NCBI RefSeq assembly: GCF_004116265.1
Contig: NZ_QOUX01000042.1
Location: 124,001 to 188,000, forward strand
Direction of reading: 5' to 3'
DNA: 64,000 nt
Source of the DNA: Anaerobacillus alkaliphilus
GTDB lineage: Bacteria; Bacillota; Bacilli; Bacillales; Anaerobacillaceae
A program made the translations under genes and the position numbers. Positions 8,311 through 17,352 of the stretch are shown in pieces. Each line of letters begins with the position of its first letter. Position 1 is the first letter of the stretch. Below the pieces are notes generated by a model that had not been told where the DNA came from, ran no database searches, and was given only the letters and a program-made list of their open reading frames with translations.

Positions 8311-9435
8311 TTACTGAAAGAATTCCTTCACAGTTGCTTCAATAGCTGCTGCTGTTCTTTCTATATGTTCTTCCGTCGTTTGTTTTCCCATGGAAATACG
8401 AATTAATTCTGTTGCAGCTTCTTTTATGTAACCTAGTTGGAGCATCGTTTTCGAAGCATTTTGTTCGCCAACTTTACATGCAGTACCAGTAGAAATGGCT
8501 ATATTTTTCTGATTAAGTTGTAACATGACCCATTGCCCTTCTATTCCATGGATTTGAAGTGACAGATGGTGAGCTAATCGATTTGAGCTGTGGCCGACAA
8601 GACTATAAGAGATATTCTTTCCCGATAGTCTTTGAAGCAATAGCTGACTTAATTTCTTAAGGCGAATAGCTTCATGATCTTGATATTTAACAATTTCTAT
8701 TGCAGCTTCGGCAAAGCTTGCAATTGCTGGTACGTTTACAGTTCCTGCCCTAAATCCTTTTTCGTGTGAAGTATTTGGTATAATTGGTTTCCAGTTTACA
8801 TGAGGAGAGATATATACTGCTCCAACACCCTTTGGACCATATATTTTATGGCTAGATAGGGAAATGCTATCTAGATTTAGAGCTTTGACATCAACAGGAA
8901 TCTTTCCAAATGATTGAACGCAATCACTATGAAACAGGATGTTATGTTGTTTTAAGAATAAACCAATTTCAGCTATACTTTGGATAGTGCCTATATCCGA
9001 GTTAGCATGTCCAATTGAAACGAGTATGGTATTCTCTTTAATCTCATCCTTTAATTTTGAGATGGATACTAAACCTTCACGGTCTACGTCTAAAAAGGTC
9101 ACGTCAAATCCTTCTTCTTCTAGTTGTAGAAAAGTATTTAAAACTGAAAAGTGTTCAATGCTTGTAGTGATAATATGGCCCTTTTTTCCCTTAACAAGTG
9201 ACTTAATTGCCAAGTTGTTAGAGTCAGATCCACCTCCTGTAAAGTAAACCCCACTTGCTTCCCCGTTAATACAGTTAGCGATAGCTGTTCTTGATTGTTC
9301 AAGCAAGCTGTTAGCCTTTGATCCTTCGTCGTGTAAACTACTAGGGTTTCCGAAGAAATTCTTGGATGCCTTTGTAAAAACTTCTAACGAACGTTCTGAC
9401 ATTGGTGTTGTGGCACAATAATCTAAATAAATCAT
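8311..9435 (-). CDS. nifS: Cysteine desulfurase NifS (NAD-cluster type)
   Basis: PLP-dependent desulfurase, 374 residues. The Schiff-base lysine lies in SLSSHKIYGPKG and the persulfide cysteine in STGTACKVGEQ. In bacilli this desulfurase, encoded beside the nad genes, supplies sulfur for the [4Fe-4S] cluster of NadA. It is distinct from the second desulfurase in this window (54648-55790), which pairs with MnmA. Starts at ATG after CAGGGGGAC; divergent from nadB across ~290 bases that contain the shared operator. Confidence 0.93.
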   Translation of the reverse strand: MIYLDYCATTPMSERSLEVFTKASKNFFGNPSSLHDEGSKANSLLEQSRTAIANCINGEASGVYFTGGGSDSNNLAIKSLVKGKKGHIITTSIEHFSVLNTFLQLEEEGFDVTFLDVDREGLVSISKLKDEIKENTILVSIGHANSDIGTIQSIAEIGLFLKQHNILFHSDCVQSFGKIPVDVKALNLDSISLSSHKIYGPKGVGAVYISPHVNWKPIIPNTSHEKGFRAGTVNVPAIASFAEAAIEIVKYQDHEAIRLKKLSQLLLQRLSGKNISYSLVGHSSNRLAHHLSLQIHGIEGQWVMLQLNQKNIAISTGTACKVGEQNASKTMLQLGYIKEAATELIRISMGKQTTEEHIERTAAAIEATVKEFFQ

Positions 9436-9582
9436 GAAAGTCCCCCTGAATGTTTTATCAGAAATTCATAAAATTTTAATTAATACTTTAATTTTTTCAC
9501 ATTTTATGCGCATTAGTAAAGTTTGGAGTAATAACCTGATAAAAAAAGTCTTGTCACTAGTTTAAAAGTATGTAAATATAGG

Positions 9583-9592
9583 TGTCAAGACA
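9583..9592. promoter_or_regulatory. Probable NiaR operator between nifS and nadB
   Basis: The inverted repeat TGTC-AA-GACA lies inside AGGTGTCAAGACAGTTG. It overlaps the likely -35 boxes of both divergent promoters: AAGACA (rightward) and TTGACA on the minus strand (9588-9583). A related half-site, CTTGTCAC, is 32 bases to the left. Binding by NiaR is inferred from position. Confidence 0.6.
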
Positions 9593-9615
9593 GTTGTGTA
9601 TTTAGTCTGTATAAT
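9587..9615 (+). promoter_or_regulatory. Promoter of nadB-nadC-nadA
   Basis: AAGACA (9587-9592), a 17-base spacer and a perfect TATAAT (9610-9615). The -35 lies in the TGTCAAGACA palindrome, so a repressor there would block RNA polymerase. Confidence 0.65.
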
Positions 9616-9728
9616 TGTAACTAATGACCAACTTAGTAGTCAGTGGTAGTCTCACTTTGCATTTAGAATAGTATTCACCTAATACTCATAAAAAGTTGTT
9701 TAGTTTCCTTTATGAAAGGGGGATAAGC

Positions 9729-11303
9729 ATGGATATTAAAAAAGCAGATGTTTTAATAGTCGGCAGTGGGCTTGCAGGCTTAATGACTGCAGATTACCTT
9801 TGCAACGACAAAAATGTGATACTTATCACAAAGTCGGAATTAAATCATAGCAATTCATGGCTTGCACAAGGTGGGATTGCTGCTGCAATAAACAAGGAAG
9901 ATCATTGGCATCACCATTACCATGATACGGTTATGGCAGGAGTGTTTCATAATCGGAAAGAAACGACCGAATTACTTGTGAAACATGGAACTAGATTAAT
10001 TAAAAGACTAATAGATGCTGGAGTATCATTCGATAAAAATGAAAATAATGAACTGGCTTTAGGTATGGAGGGAGCTCATGGCAAAAGGAGAATTCTCCAT
10101 GCAGGCGGGGATTCAACTGGAAAAGTGATTGTGGAAGCCATTATGGCTAGAGTCTTGCCAAATATAACGGTTTATGAAAACGAAATGGCATATGATTTGT
10201 TCGTAGAGAATGGAGTTTGTCACGGTGTCTTTACTAAAGATACAGATGGAAATCCTAGGTTGTTTAAAGCTGATCACGTTATTTTGGCTACAGGTGGTGT
10301 CGGTCAACTGTATTCGGCTACCTCAAACTGCTTAGAAGCTACAGGCGATGGAATTGCTATGGCGTATCGAGCAGGTGCAAGTCTGGCAGATATGGAATTT
10401 GTTCAGTTCCACCCAACGTTACTTATGAATGGTGAGAGTAGTTGTGGTCTAGTTTCAGAAGCAGTTCGTGGCGAAGGAGCTCGTCTTGTTACAGAAGATC
10501 GTGTTCCTTTAATGACTGGAAAGCATCCAATGGAAGACTTAGCTCCTCGTGATGTTGTTGCAAGAGAAATCTTTCAAGCGAATTTGGCTCATAAAAAAGT
10601 ATATCTTGATATTTCCAATGTTTGTAATTTTAAAGTTCGGTTCCCATCTATTCATAAAATGTGTGTTAGTACTCCTGAGATTTTAGAGACGGGATTATTA
10701 CCTGTTCAGCCTGGAGCCCATTTTATTATGGGGGGAATTAAAGTTGATACTGAAGGACGCTCCTCGGTTCAAAATTTATATGCAGTAGGCGAATGTGCCT
10801 ATACTGGGGTACACGGTGCGAACCGCTTAGCTAGTAACTCATTGTTGGAGGCTATTGTTTTTGCTGAACGACTCTCATCTGCAATATTAACAGCTAAAAC
10901 TTACAATCATTGTGAACAACCTCCAATAAGTCTAAGTTCTAACCCAACAGTAAAACTTCCTTCTAAGCAGGAGATCCAGGAAGTCATGGATCGGTATGTT
11001 GGAATTAATAGAGACCACAATGGGTTAGAAAAAGCTGTACAATGGTTCCAACAATTTGAATCAATAATAGATGGAAAGAACCACTTTCACTTAACAGGGA
11101 ATGAAAAAGTGATCTCTAATATGTTGACAGTAGGACTATTAATATCAAAAGCAAGTTTAATGAGAAATGAGAGTCGTGGCGGTCATTTTCGTGTAGATTA
11201 CTCAAAATCAAATGACATTGAGTGGTATGGAAATAGAATCATTCATAGAACTGGTGAAATGTATCGTGAACAGTTCTTGGAACCTTCTGAAATGATCTGC
11301 TGA
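9729..11303 (+). CDS. nadB: L-aspartate oxidase
   Basis: FAD enzyme that oxidises L-aspartate to iminoaspartate, the first step of de novo NAD synthesis. 524 residues; N-terminal dinucleotide-binding motif VGSGLAGLM, the SWLAQGGIAAA substrate/FAD segment, an HPTLL catalytic-domain motif, GEGARLV, and the C-terminal helical domain. The ATG at 9729 follows AAAGGGGGATAAGC; a start 11 codons earlier has no ribosome site. First gene of nadB-nadC-nadA. Confidence 0.96.
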   Translation: MDIKKADVLIVGSGLAGLMTADYLCNDKNVILITKSELNHSNSWLAQGGIAAAINKEDHWHHHYHDTVMAGVFHNRKETTELLVKHGTRLIKRLIDAGVSFDKNENNELALGMEGAHGKRRILHAGGDSTGKVIVEAIMARVLPNITVYENEMAYDLFVENGVCHGVFTKDTDGNPRLFKADHVILATGGVGQLYSATSNCLEATGDGIAMAYRAGASLADMEFVQFHPTLLMNGESSCGLVSEAVRGEGARLVTEDRVPLMTGKHPMEDLAPRDVVAREIFQANLAHKKVYLDISNVCNFKVRFPSIHKMCVSTPEILETGLLPVQPGAHFIMGGIKVDTEGRSSVQNLYAVGECAYTGVHGANRLASNSLLEAIVFAERLSSAILTAKTYNHCEQPPISLSSNPTVKLPSKQEIQEVMDRYVGINRDHNGLEKAVQWFQQFESIIDGKNHFHLTGNEKVISNMLTVGLLISKASLMRNESRGGHFRVDYSKSNDIEWYGNRIIHRTGEMYREQFLEPSEMIC

Positions 11304-11323
11304 AAATAAAGGAGAGTCTATTC

Positions 11324-12157
11324 ATGAATAAATTGAAATTAAACAATCTTCTTAGTTCGTTTTTTGAGGAAGATATTGGCTTTGGTGATCTAACAAGCGA
11401 ATCTATTTTTAATGAAAAAGATTGTGGCTTTGGAGTTTTTATCGCTAAGAGCGAGGGAGTTTTTTGTGGAATTGATATTATCAAACAAGGTTTTAATATA
11501 TTAAACGATCGAATTTCGATTGACTTTCATGTAGAAGATGGATCTATCGTAAAAAAAGGTGACAAAATCGCTACAGTAGAAGGTCCAGTTATTTATCTCC
11601 TAACTGGAGAACGTGTAATCTTAAATCTCATTCAGAGAATGAGTGGCATTGCTACAGTAACTAAGCAAGCAGTAACGAACGCGAATAGCACGCATACAAA
11701 AATCTGTGATACACGAAAAACTACCCCAGGGCTGAGAATGGTCGAAAAATATGCGGTCGCTTGCGGTGGTGGCTTCAATCATCGTTTTGGCCTTTTTGAT
11801 GCAGTGATGATTAAAGATAATCATATTGCAGCGGCTGGTGGAATTGAAAAAGCTGTAGATAAGGTTAGAAAGAAGTTAGGTCATACGGTAAAAGTTGAAG
11901 TAGAAACAGAGTCTCGTGAAGATGTACTGGCTGCTGTAAAAGCAAAGGCAGACATTATTATGTTTGATAATCGTACACCAGAAGAAATCGTACAATTGCT
12001 AGAGCTAGTACCCGAAGGTATAGTGACAGAAGCTTCCGGTGGGATAACGATTGATAATGTAGCGAGTTATGCGGCTACTGGTGTGGATTACATTTCACTA
12101 GGTTTCCTAACACATTCGGCAAAAGCGTTAGATATTAGTTTTAATATTGAAGTTTAA
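11324..12157 (+). CDS. nadC: Nicotinate-nucleotide pyrophosphorylase (quinolinate phosphoribosyltransferase)
   Basis: Joins quinolinate to PRPP to give nicotinate mononucleotide. 277 residues with the type-II QPRTase pattern: N-terminal alpha/beta domain starting EEDIGFGDLTS, then the barrel with CDTRKTTPGLR (PRPP/quinolinate site), KYAVACGGGFNHR, MIKDNH and the phosphate-binding EASGGI. 20 bases after nadB, with AAAGGAGAG upstream. Confidence 0.96.
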   Translation: MNKLKLNNLLSSFFEEDIGFGDLTSESIFNEKDCGFGVFIAKSEGVFCGIDIIKQGFNILNDRISIDFHVEDGSIVKKGDKIATVEGPVIYLLTGERVILNLIQRMSGIATVTKQAVTNANSTHTKICDTRKTTPGLRMVEKYAVACGGGFNHRFGLFDAVMIKDNHIAAAGGIEKAVDKVRKKLGHTVKVEVETESREDVLAAVKAKADIIMFDNRTPEEIVQLLELVPEGIVTEASGGITIDNVASYAATGVDYISLGFLTHSAKALDISFNIEV

Positions 12158-12231
12158 TAAAGTTTAATAAATGATGTTGACCAAAACGATTACTCAAAAA
12201 ATTTACATTCACATTGAGAGGGGTTGGACCA

Positions 12232-13335
12232 ATGAGCATTTTAGAAGCAATGAATGACCAACTGACTATACCAGAACGATATAAAACATTGTCCGTGGAG
12301 GAAATGGAAGCTAGGATTATTGAAATAAAAAATAAATTTGGAACACGCTTGTACATCCCGGGCCACCATTATCAGAAAGATGAGGTTATTCAATTTGCTG
12401 ATGATACAGGAGATTCTCTAAAGCTTGCGCAACTTTCAGCAAATAATAAATCAGCTGAATATATCGTTTTCTGTGGAGTTCACTTTATGGCGGAAACTGC
12501 TGATATTTTGACAAACGAAAACCAAAAAGTTTTATTACCAGATATGAGGGCAGGCTGCTCTATGGCTGATATGGCTAACCTTGAGCAGACTGAAAGATCT
12601 TGGGTAAAATTACAAGAGTTGTTCGGTGATACGATGTTGCCGTTAACTTACGTAAATAGCACAGCTGCAATTAAAGCTTTTGTAGGGAAGTATGAGGGTG
12701 CTACTGTAACTTCTTCTAATGCCAAAAAGATGGTTGAATGGGCATTTACACAAAAGGAACGAATTTTCTTTCTGCCAGATCAACATTTAGGGCGGAATAC
12801 TGCATTTGAATTAGGTATTCCACTAGATGCTATGGCTGTTTGGGATCCTCACACAGAACAACTTGAATACACTGGAGAATTAACAGATATAAAGGTAATT
12901 TTATGGAAAGGTCATTGTTCAGTTCATGAAAAGTTTACAGTTGAAAACATTGAACAAATGAGAAGTGATTATCCTGGTATTAATATTATTGTTCATCCAG
13001 AATGCAGTCATGAGGTAGTTCAGTTGGCGGATTATGCTGGTTCAACTAATTATATAATTGATAAGTTAAATGAGGCTGAACCTGGTAGTATCTGGGCTGT
13101 TGGTACAGAAATGAATTTAGTAAAAAGGCTAGGGCAAGTTCACAACGATAAAAAGGTTCTTTCATTAAATCCTAATATGTGTCCATGTTTAACCATGAAT
13201 CGAATTGATCTTCCACATTTATTATGGTCATTAGAAAGCATTGAAAATGGTGCACCGATCAATCAAATTTCTGTAGATAAAGACATTGCTTATCATGCTG
13301 TTTTGGCAGTAAATCGTATGCTTGATAGAGCGTAA
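12232..13335 (+). CDS. nadA: Quinolinate synthase A
   Basis: [4Fe-4S] enzyme that condenses iminoaspartate with dihydroxyacetone phosphate to quinolinate. The 367-residue form has cluster-ligand candidates in [17 protein letters not shown] and [12 protein letters not shown], matching the three-cysteine pattern of bacillar NadA, plus the [10 protein letters not shown] and VTSSNA phosphate/substrate motifs. ATG 12232 sits after GAGAGGGGTTGGACC; a start six codons earlier overlaps that site. Cluster assembly probably depends on the divergently encoded NifS. Confidence 0.95.
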   Translation: MSILEAMNDQLTIPERYKTLSVEEMEARIIEIKNKFGTRLYIPGHHYQKDEVIQFADDTGDSLKLAQLSANNKSAEYIVFCGVHFMAETADILTNENQKVLLPDMRAGCSMADMANLEQTERSWVKLQELFGDTMLPLTYVNSTAAIKAFVGKYEGATVTSSNAKKMVEWAFTQKERIFFLPDQHLGRNTAFELGIPLDAMAVWDPHTEQLEYTGELTDIKVILWKGHCSVHEKFTVENIEQMRSDYPGINIIVHPECSHEVVQLADYAGSTNYIIDKLNEAEPGSIWAVGTEMNLVKRLGQVHNDKKVLSLNPNMCPCLTMNRIDLPHLLWSLESIENGAPINQISVDKDIAYHAVLAVNRMLDRA

Positions 13336-13343
13336 TTAAAAAT

Positions 13344-13370
13344 ATGACACCAAGGGTGTCATTTTTTTTG
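13344..13370 (+). terminator. Terminator of the nadBCA operon
   Basis: ATGACACC / GGTGTCAT with a three-base loop and T8. The 225-base gap that follows to safA presumably carries a sporulation-type promoter; I see no unambiguous boxes. Confidence 0.85.
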
Positions 13371-13594
13371 TCTTAGTTCGTCCTAAAATAAGTTGGAATT
13401 AACCTTAATAAAGTAGACATAAGTTAGTTTAGTATAGGATATTTTTTAAATTTTTCTCAAATAAATTCAGGGTAGTTTGGTTATATCTTCCTTTATTATC
13501 GCATAAATTGTGCTGAAGGACTTTATTGAACGGTGGCATGTAACATATGAATATATGCTATTGCTGAAGAATTAGCTTAGGGAGGGAACATGAC

Positions 13595-14842
13595 GTGAAA
13601 ATTCATATTGTTCAGCAAGGAGACACATTGTGGAAGTTGGCAAAGAAGTATGATGTTGATTTCGAGCAATTAAAAGCTGTTAATAATCATTTAAGTAATC
13701 CGGACGTCATCATGCCAGGAATGAAGATAAAAATTCCTGCTGCTGGTGTACCGGTAAAAAAACAAGCGGCTAAGAAAGAAGAACCGGTAAAAGAACTACA
13801 ACCTAAGGAAGCACCAATTGTAAAAGAAGCTCCTGTTAAAAAAGAAGAATATAAAATTCCAGCACCACCACCTGCACCACCAGTGCAACAGCCGATTCAA
13901 GTTCAACCAATTCAACAACCAGTTACGCAACAACAATATTTACATCATATGAATATGAACTTTAATGTATATAAACCACAGGTTCCACCTGCACCTGTTG
14001 AAAAGCCATTACCGCCAAAATTACCTGAGATCAAGGAATTACCTAAAATGGAAAAACCAAAGCCTATGGTTCCTCCGCCTCTACCAAAAAAGGAAATGCC
14101 AATGCCAAAGCCAATGCCTAAACCGGTAGAAAAACCGGTAGCAGCTCCAATTGCACAAAAACCGGTAGCAGCTCCAACGGCACAAAAACCTATGTATCAG
14201 ATGCCGGTCCAACAAGACTGTTACCCAATTACTGGAGTTATGCCTGGATGTGCGCCATATTCTCCAGCGATGTACCAACCTGGATGTGCGCCATATTCTC
14301 CAGGAATCTTCCAACCAGGATATCCACAGTATCCAGGAATGGCACCAATGGGTTATCAGGCACCACCACCAATGGGAGGCTTCGGAGCACCAACAATGCC
14401 TGGATATCAAGGCATGATGCCGCAAATGCCTGCATACCCTACTCAAATGCAACCAGGGCAGTTTGCACCTCCAGGCATGATGCCACCATCGCCTATGGGA
14501 TTTGATGACGATCATGATGATGATGCGGTATCACCAACCGTCCCTAGTGGGACAGCTCAAGTTCCACCTATGCAGGTTCCGCAAAGTCAACCATGGAGTA
14601 TGCCGAATAACCAAGGGCTATATGGAGATATTACAATGCAGCAGCCAATGATGCAGCAGCAACCAATGATGCAACAACCAATGATGCAACAACCAATGAT
14701 GCAACAACCTATGATGCAACAACAACCAATGATGCCGCAAGGTCAACCATGGGGGTATCAACCACAGCCAATGTATCCACAACAATTTTCACCTTATCCA
14801 GGACAGCAGTCAAGAGATGAGGAAGATGAGGATAAGGAATAA
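13595..14842 (+). CDS. safA: Spore coat/cortex morphogenetic protein SafA
   Basis: LysM protein that docks at the cortex-coat interface and recruits inner-coat proteins. 415 residues. Residues 1-47 form one LysM domain (IVQQGDTLWKLAKKYDVDF...MPGMKIKIP). A Lys/Glu/Pro linker follows, and from ~90 on the chain is low-complexity Pro/Gln/Met/Tyr, with a duplicated PGCAPYSP segment and C-terminal QPMMQ repeats (DNA 14636-14735). GTG start after GGGAGGG; the nearby ATG is closed at once by TGA. Its position right after nadA matches B. subtilis, which supports the name despite the divergent tail. Confidence 0.88.
   Translation: MKIHIVQQGDTLWKLAKKYDVDFEQLKAVNNHLSNPDVIMPGMKIKIPAAGVPVKKQAAKKEEPVKELQPKEAPIVKEAPVKKEEYKIPAPPPAPPVQQPIQVQPIQQPVTQQQYLHHMNMNFNVYKPQVPPAPVEKPLPPKLPEIKELPKMEKPKPMVPPPLPKKEMPMPKPMPKPVEKPVAAPIAQKPVAAPTAQKPMYQMPVQQDCYPITGVMPGCAPYSPAMYQPGCAPYSPGIFQPGYPQYPGMAPMGYQAPPPMGGFGAPTMPGYQGMMPQMPAYPTQMQPGQFAPPGMMPPSPMGFDDDHDDDAVSPTVPSGTAQVPPMQVPQSQPWSMPNNQGLYGDITMQQPMMQQQPMMQQPMMQQPMMQQPMMQQQPMMPQGQPWGYQPQPMYPQQFSPYPGQQSRDEEDEDKE
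14636..14735 (+). repeat. 15-base tandem repeats in safA
   Basis: Roughly six units of the type CAACCAATGATGCAA, some with an extra CAA, encode Gln-Pro-Met-Met-Gln. High nucleotide identity suggests copy number can vary by slippage. Confidence 0.85.
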
Positions 14843-14851
14843 GTTTTATTG

Positions 14852-14888
14852 AGAAGCCAACTAAAGTCATCTTTAGTTGGCTTTTAGC
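14852..14888 (+). terminator. Terminator after safA
   Basis: AAGCCAACTAAAG (14854-14866) / CTTTAGTTGGCTT (14871-14883), a perfect 13-bp stem with a four-base loop and a short T-run. Confidence 0.85.
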
Positions 14889-14984
14889 TTTATAACCAAC
14901 AAAATTCCCCCATTCTTCCTAGATATAACAGATTAATTTGACATGAAGAATGACAAATTAACTGTGAAAGGAGGAATACAACCA

Positions 14985-16418
14985 ATGAAAAAAATTGCGA
15001 TTACATTATCAGCAGCAACACTTTTACTAGGTGGTTTAGTTGGATGTGGTGTTGATCAACAAGGCACAACAGGACAAGGTGGCGTAAACCAACGAGGTTT
15101 TGGTTACCATGCAACTGAACAGCAACAAGACGCTGGATTTACAGGTCAACGTGCAGGTGAAGGTCCAATTACTGATATGTTTACCCGTGATGACCGTCGA
15201 GGAGCTAGAGGCTTTGGGAGAGATGTACGTCAGCCAGCTACTGGTTTAGCAGGAGATAGAGCTGGAACAAGAGGAACTGGTCAAGGAACAGGTTTATTTG
15301 GTGGTAATGCAGGCAGAGGTGGAATGACAGGCCAAGGAACAGGTTTATTTGGTGGAAATAGAGGAACAACAGGCTTTGGAGCTGGTGGTGGAGCTGGCAT
15401 GACAGGTCACGGAGCAGGAACAGGCTTTGGAGCTGGTGGTGGAGCTGGCATGACAGGTCACGGAGCAGGAACAGGCTTTGGAGCTGGTGGTGGAGCTGGC
15501 ATGACAGGTCATGGAGCAGGAACAGGTCTAGGAGCAGCAGGTAGACATGGGCTAACAGATCATGGACTTGGTACAGGAGCTGGGACTGGTGGAGTTGGCT
15601 TAGGTGCTGATGTTGGAAGACGAGGTATGACAGGTCATGGTACTGCAGCTAGCCCAGGCTGGCAAGGTGAAACAGGTTATACTGGTGGAACTCGAGGGTT
15701 AGGAGCAGGTTTAGGTATGAGAGGACATACAGGCTTAGGTGTTGGTAACCGAGCTGGTATGACAGGTGCTGGTCATGGACAAGCGTTCGGTGCTGGTGAC
15801 CAACGTGGAGCTGGTATTGTAGGTAATCGACCAGGATATGTTGACGACCGTGGAATCCTAAGAGAACGTGCAGGAAATAGAGCAGGATTTGGTGGTTTAG
15901 GCCACGCAGGAAGAACAAACATGGGTCAACATGGGACAGGTACACAAGGCCTTGGTAGACAAGGTATGCATGGAACACAGGGCACACATGGTTTTGGTAG
16001 AAATGGTGCCAATGGTCGTGCTGGTGATCGAGTAGTACCAGGAACTGGAATGAGTGAATTCGCTTACCCAGACGGGTATGATAAGACAACTGTTAGAGAT
16101 TACACAACTCGACTTGCGGATGTGGAAAATGTGAACGACTCACGCGTAATCGTTCATGGTAACAGAGTATTAGTTGGTGTTGATGCTGATCGTCAAAATG
16201 CACAACGTGCAGAACAGGATATTCGTCAAAGGCTAAGAGGAATGACAGGAGACCGTGAAGTTATCGTAGTAACTGAACGAGATCGTTATAATCAAATTCG
16301 AACTGCTGACGATAGACTTCGTGCAGGGGAACCTTTTGAAGAGGTTGGAGCAACAATTAATGACATGTTCCATGATTTTGGAAGAGCTATTCAACGTCCG
16401 TTTGAACGTTCTAGATAA
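14985..16418 (+). CDS. YhcN/YlaJ-type sporulation lipoprotein with a giant Gly-rich insert
   Basis: 477 residues. Lipoprotein signal peptide MKKIAITLSAATLLLGG with lipobox LVGC (18-21). From ~30 to ~365 the chain is glycine-rich, built on TGHGAGTGFGAGG-like repeats; three of these (residues 129-179) are near-identical 51-base DNA repeats. The last ~110 residues are a folded domain (YDKTTVRDYTTRLADVENVNDSRVIV..., later REVIVVTERDRY) resembling the YhcN/YlaJ spore lipoprotein domain. Relatives are typically well under half this length, so the insert is the unusual part. The ATG at 14985 follows AAAGGAGG; a start 14 codons upstream would add a charged leader before the signal peptide. Function inferred: spore membrane or cortex lipoprotein. 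Confidence 0.8.
   Translation: MKKIAITLSAATLLLGGLVGCGVDQQGTTGQGGVNQRGFGYHATEQQQDAGFTGQRAGEGPITDMFTRDDRRGARGFGRDVRQPATGLAGDRAGTRGTGQGTGLFGGNAGRGGMTGQGTGLFGGNRGTTGFGAGGGAGMTGHGAGTGFGAGGGAGMTGHGAGTGFGAGGGAGMTGHGAGTGLGAAGRHGLTDHGLGTGAGTGGVGLGADVGRRGMTGHGTAASPGWQGETGYTGGTRGLGAGLGMRGHTGLGVGNRAGMTGAGHGQAFGAGDQRGAGIVGNRPGYVDDRGILRERAGNRAGFGGLGHAGRTNMGQHGTGTQGLGRQGMHGTQGTHGFGRNGANGRAGDRVVPGTGMSEFAYPDGYDKTTVRDYTTRLADVENVNDSRVIVHGNRVLVGVDADRQNAQRAEQDIRQRLRGMTGDREVIVVTERDRYNQIRTADDRLRAGEPFEEVGATINDMFHDFGRAIQRPFERSR
15369..15521 (+). repeat. Three 51-bp tandem repeats in the lipoprotein gene
   Basis: Copies at 15369-15419, 15420-15470 and 15471-15521 encode TGFGAGGGAGMTGHGAG. They differ by only a single silent base (cac/cat), which suggests recent duplication. 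Confidence 0.92.
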
Positions 16419-16434
16419 AACTAATTAAATATTC

Positions 16435-16467
16435 AAAGAGGCTAGATGGCTAGCCTCTTTGTTTTTT
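16435..16467 (+). terminator. Terminator after the YhcN-like gene
   Basis: AAAGAGGCTAG (16435-16445) / CTAGCCTCTTT (16450-16460), loop ATGG, then GTTTTTT. Confidence 0.88.
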
Positions 16468-16591
16468 ATTTATCGAATGTCTGTAAAAAATAGGATAAAT
16501 GGATAAAATTCTTTGTGATTGGCGATAATATTCATAGCCATGCATAAAGTTTTTTTATTATGGACTATTGTAAGTGGTGGTGGTTATACTT

Positions 16592-17200
16592 ATGAAGTTG
16601 TTGTTAGGAAAACGCAAGTTATTGGGACTAATAATAATCATGTTAATTAGTAGTAGTTTTTTGTTTATATATGGAAACCATCAATCTAAAACTCAAACGA
16701 CTGCCTTCGATATTCCCATCATGAGGGAAACAAATAAAGGCAAAATTGTAACTACAGTGCAGGTAATGGCCAAGCCATATCAAGTCATGGGTCCTAAAAG
16801 TGTTCAGGTAATCTTAGAGAGAATTTATCTTGATGGAGAAATTAGTGAAGAGATTGTTGAAGAAACAATTTTATCTATGGAAGATTTTTGGGCAGAGTAC
16901 GCTGATTGGAATTTAATTGATCAAGATGAAGCTAAGGTTGTATTTCAACAGAAAGTTGACGACATATCTCCACTATTAAAAATTAATGGTTATTTCGGTA
17001 TATCAGAGGATGGTATCCTAAATATTTATGAAGGGAAACCGTCAGATGAAAAAGTGATCCAGTCGTTTTTTCAAATAAATATGAAAAAACTTAAAAGTCA
17101 TCAACAACAAGAGCTAGAAAATGGTATACCAGTATTGTCTAGAGATCGTTATGAAGAAGTCCTAAAAATGTACAAGAAGTATGCAAAACATGAGATGTAA
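16592..17200 (+). CDS. bofC: Forespore regulator BofC
   Basis: BofC acts in the intermembrane space of the sporangium and tunes the SpoIVB-triggered activation of pro-SigK. 202 residues: an N-terminal signal/anchor helix (about 6-30), then the conserved core with RIYLDGEISEEIVEETI, MEDFWAEYADWNLIDQDE and the NGYFGISEDG motif. ATG 16592 is taken because GTGGTGGTGG lies upstream; an in-frame GTG six codons earlier overlaps that site. The B. subtilis protein is ~30 residues shorter. Monocistronic, followed by a terminator. Confidence 0.9.
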   Translation: MKLLLGKRKLLGLIIIMLISSSFLFIYGNHQSKTQTTAFDIPIMRETNKGKIVTTVQVMAKPYQVMGPKSVQVILERIYLDGEISEEIVEETILSMEDFWAEYADWNLIDQDEAKVVFQQKVDDISPLLKINGYFGISEDGILNIYEGKPSDEKVIQSFFQINMKKLKSHQQQELENGIPVLSRDRYEEVLKMYKKYAKHEM

Positions 17201-17208
17201 TAATAAGG

Positions 17209-17256
17209 AAGGCTGACTTAACAGTGTTGGATACACGTAAGTCAGCCTTATTTCTA
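17209..17256 (+). terminator. Terminator after bofC
   Basis: AAGGCTGACTTA (17209-17220) / TAAGTCAGCCTT (17238-17249) with a 17-base loop, then ATTTC. Confidence 0.75.
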
Positions 17257-17276
17257 ATTAGGACATCCTTAATATC

Positions 17277-17304
17277 TTGTCCAGATAGACATTTATGGTA
17301 AAAT
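17277..17304 (+). promoter_or_regulatory. Promoter of ruvA-ruvB
   Basis: TTGTCC, 16-base spacer, TAAAAT with an upstream TGG (extended -10 type). Moderate match only. Confidence 0.5.
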
Positions 17305-17352
17305 GAATAAATAGAAATAGATGTTCGGCTTTTAAGGAGAGGAGAGGTTTTT

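Noticed and set aside
14081-14515. 144-residue Trp/His/Arg-rich ORF antisense to safA
   Set aside because: Produced by the repetitive Pro/Met/Gln codons on the other strand; no ribosome site, no family resemblance.
15649-16089. 146-residue ORF antisense to the Gly-rich lipoprotein gene
   Set aside because: Complement of glycine-rich codons; composition is an artefact of the repeats.
16540-16575. SigG/SigF-type promoter before bofC (TGCATA ... CTATTGTA)
   Set aside because: Plausible in view of bofC biology but the -10 match is too weak to list.
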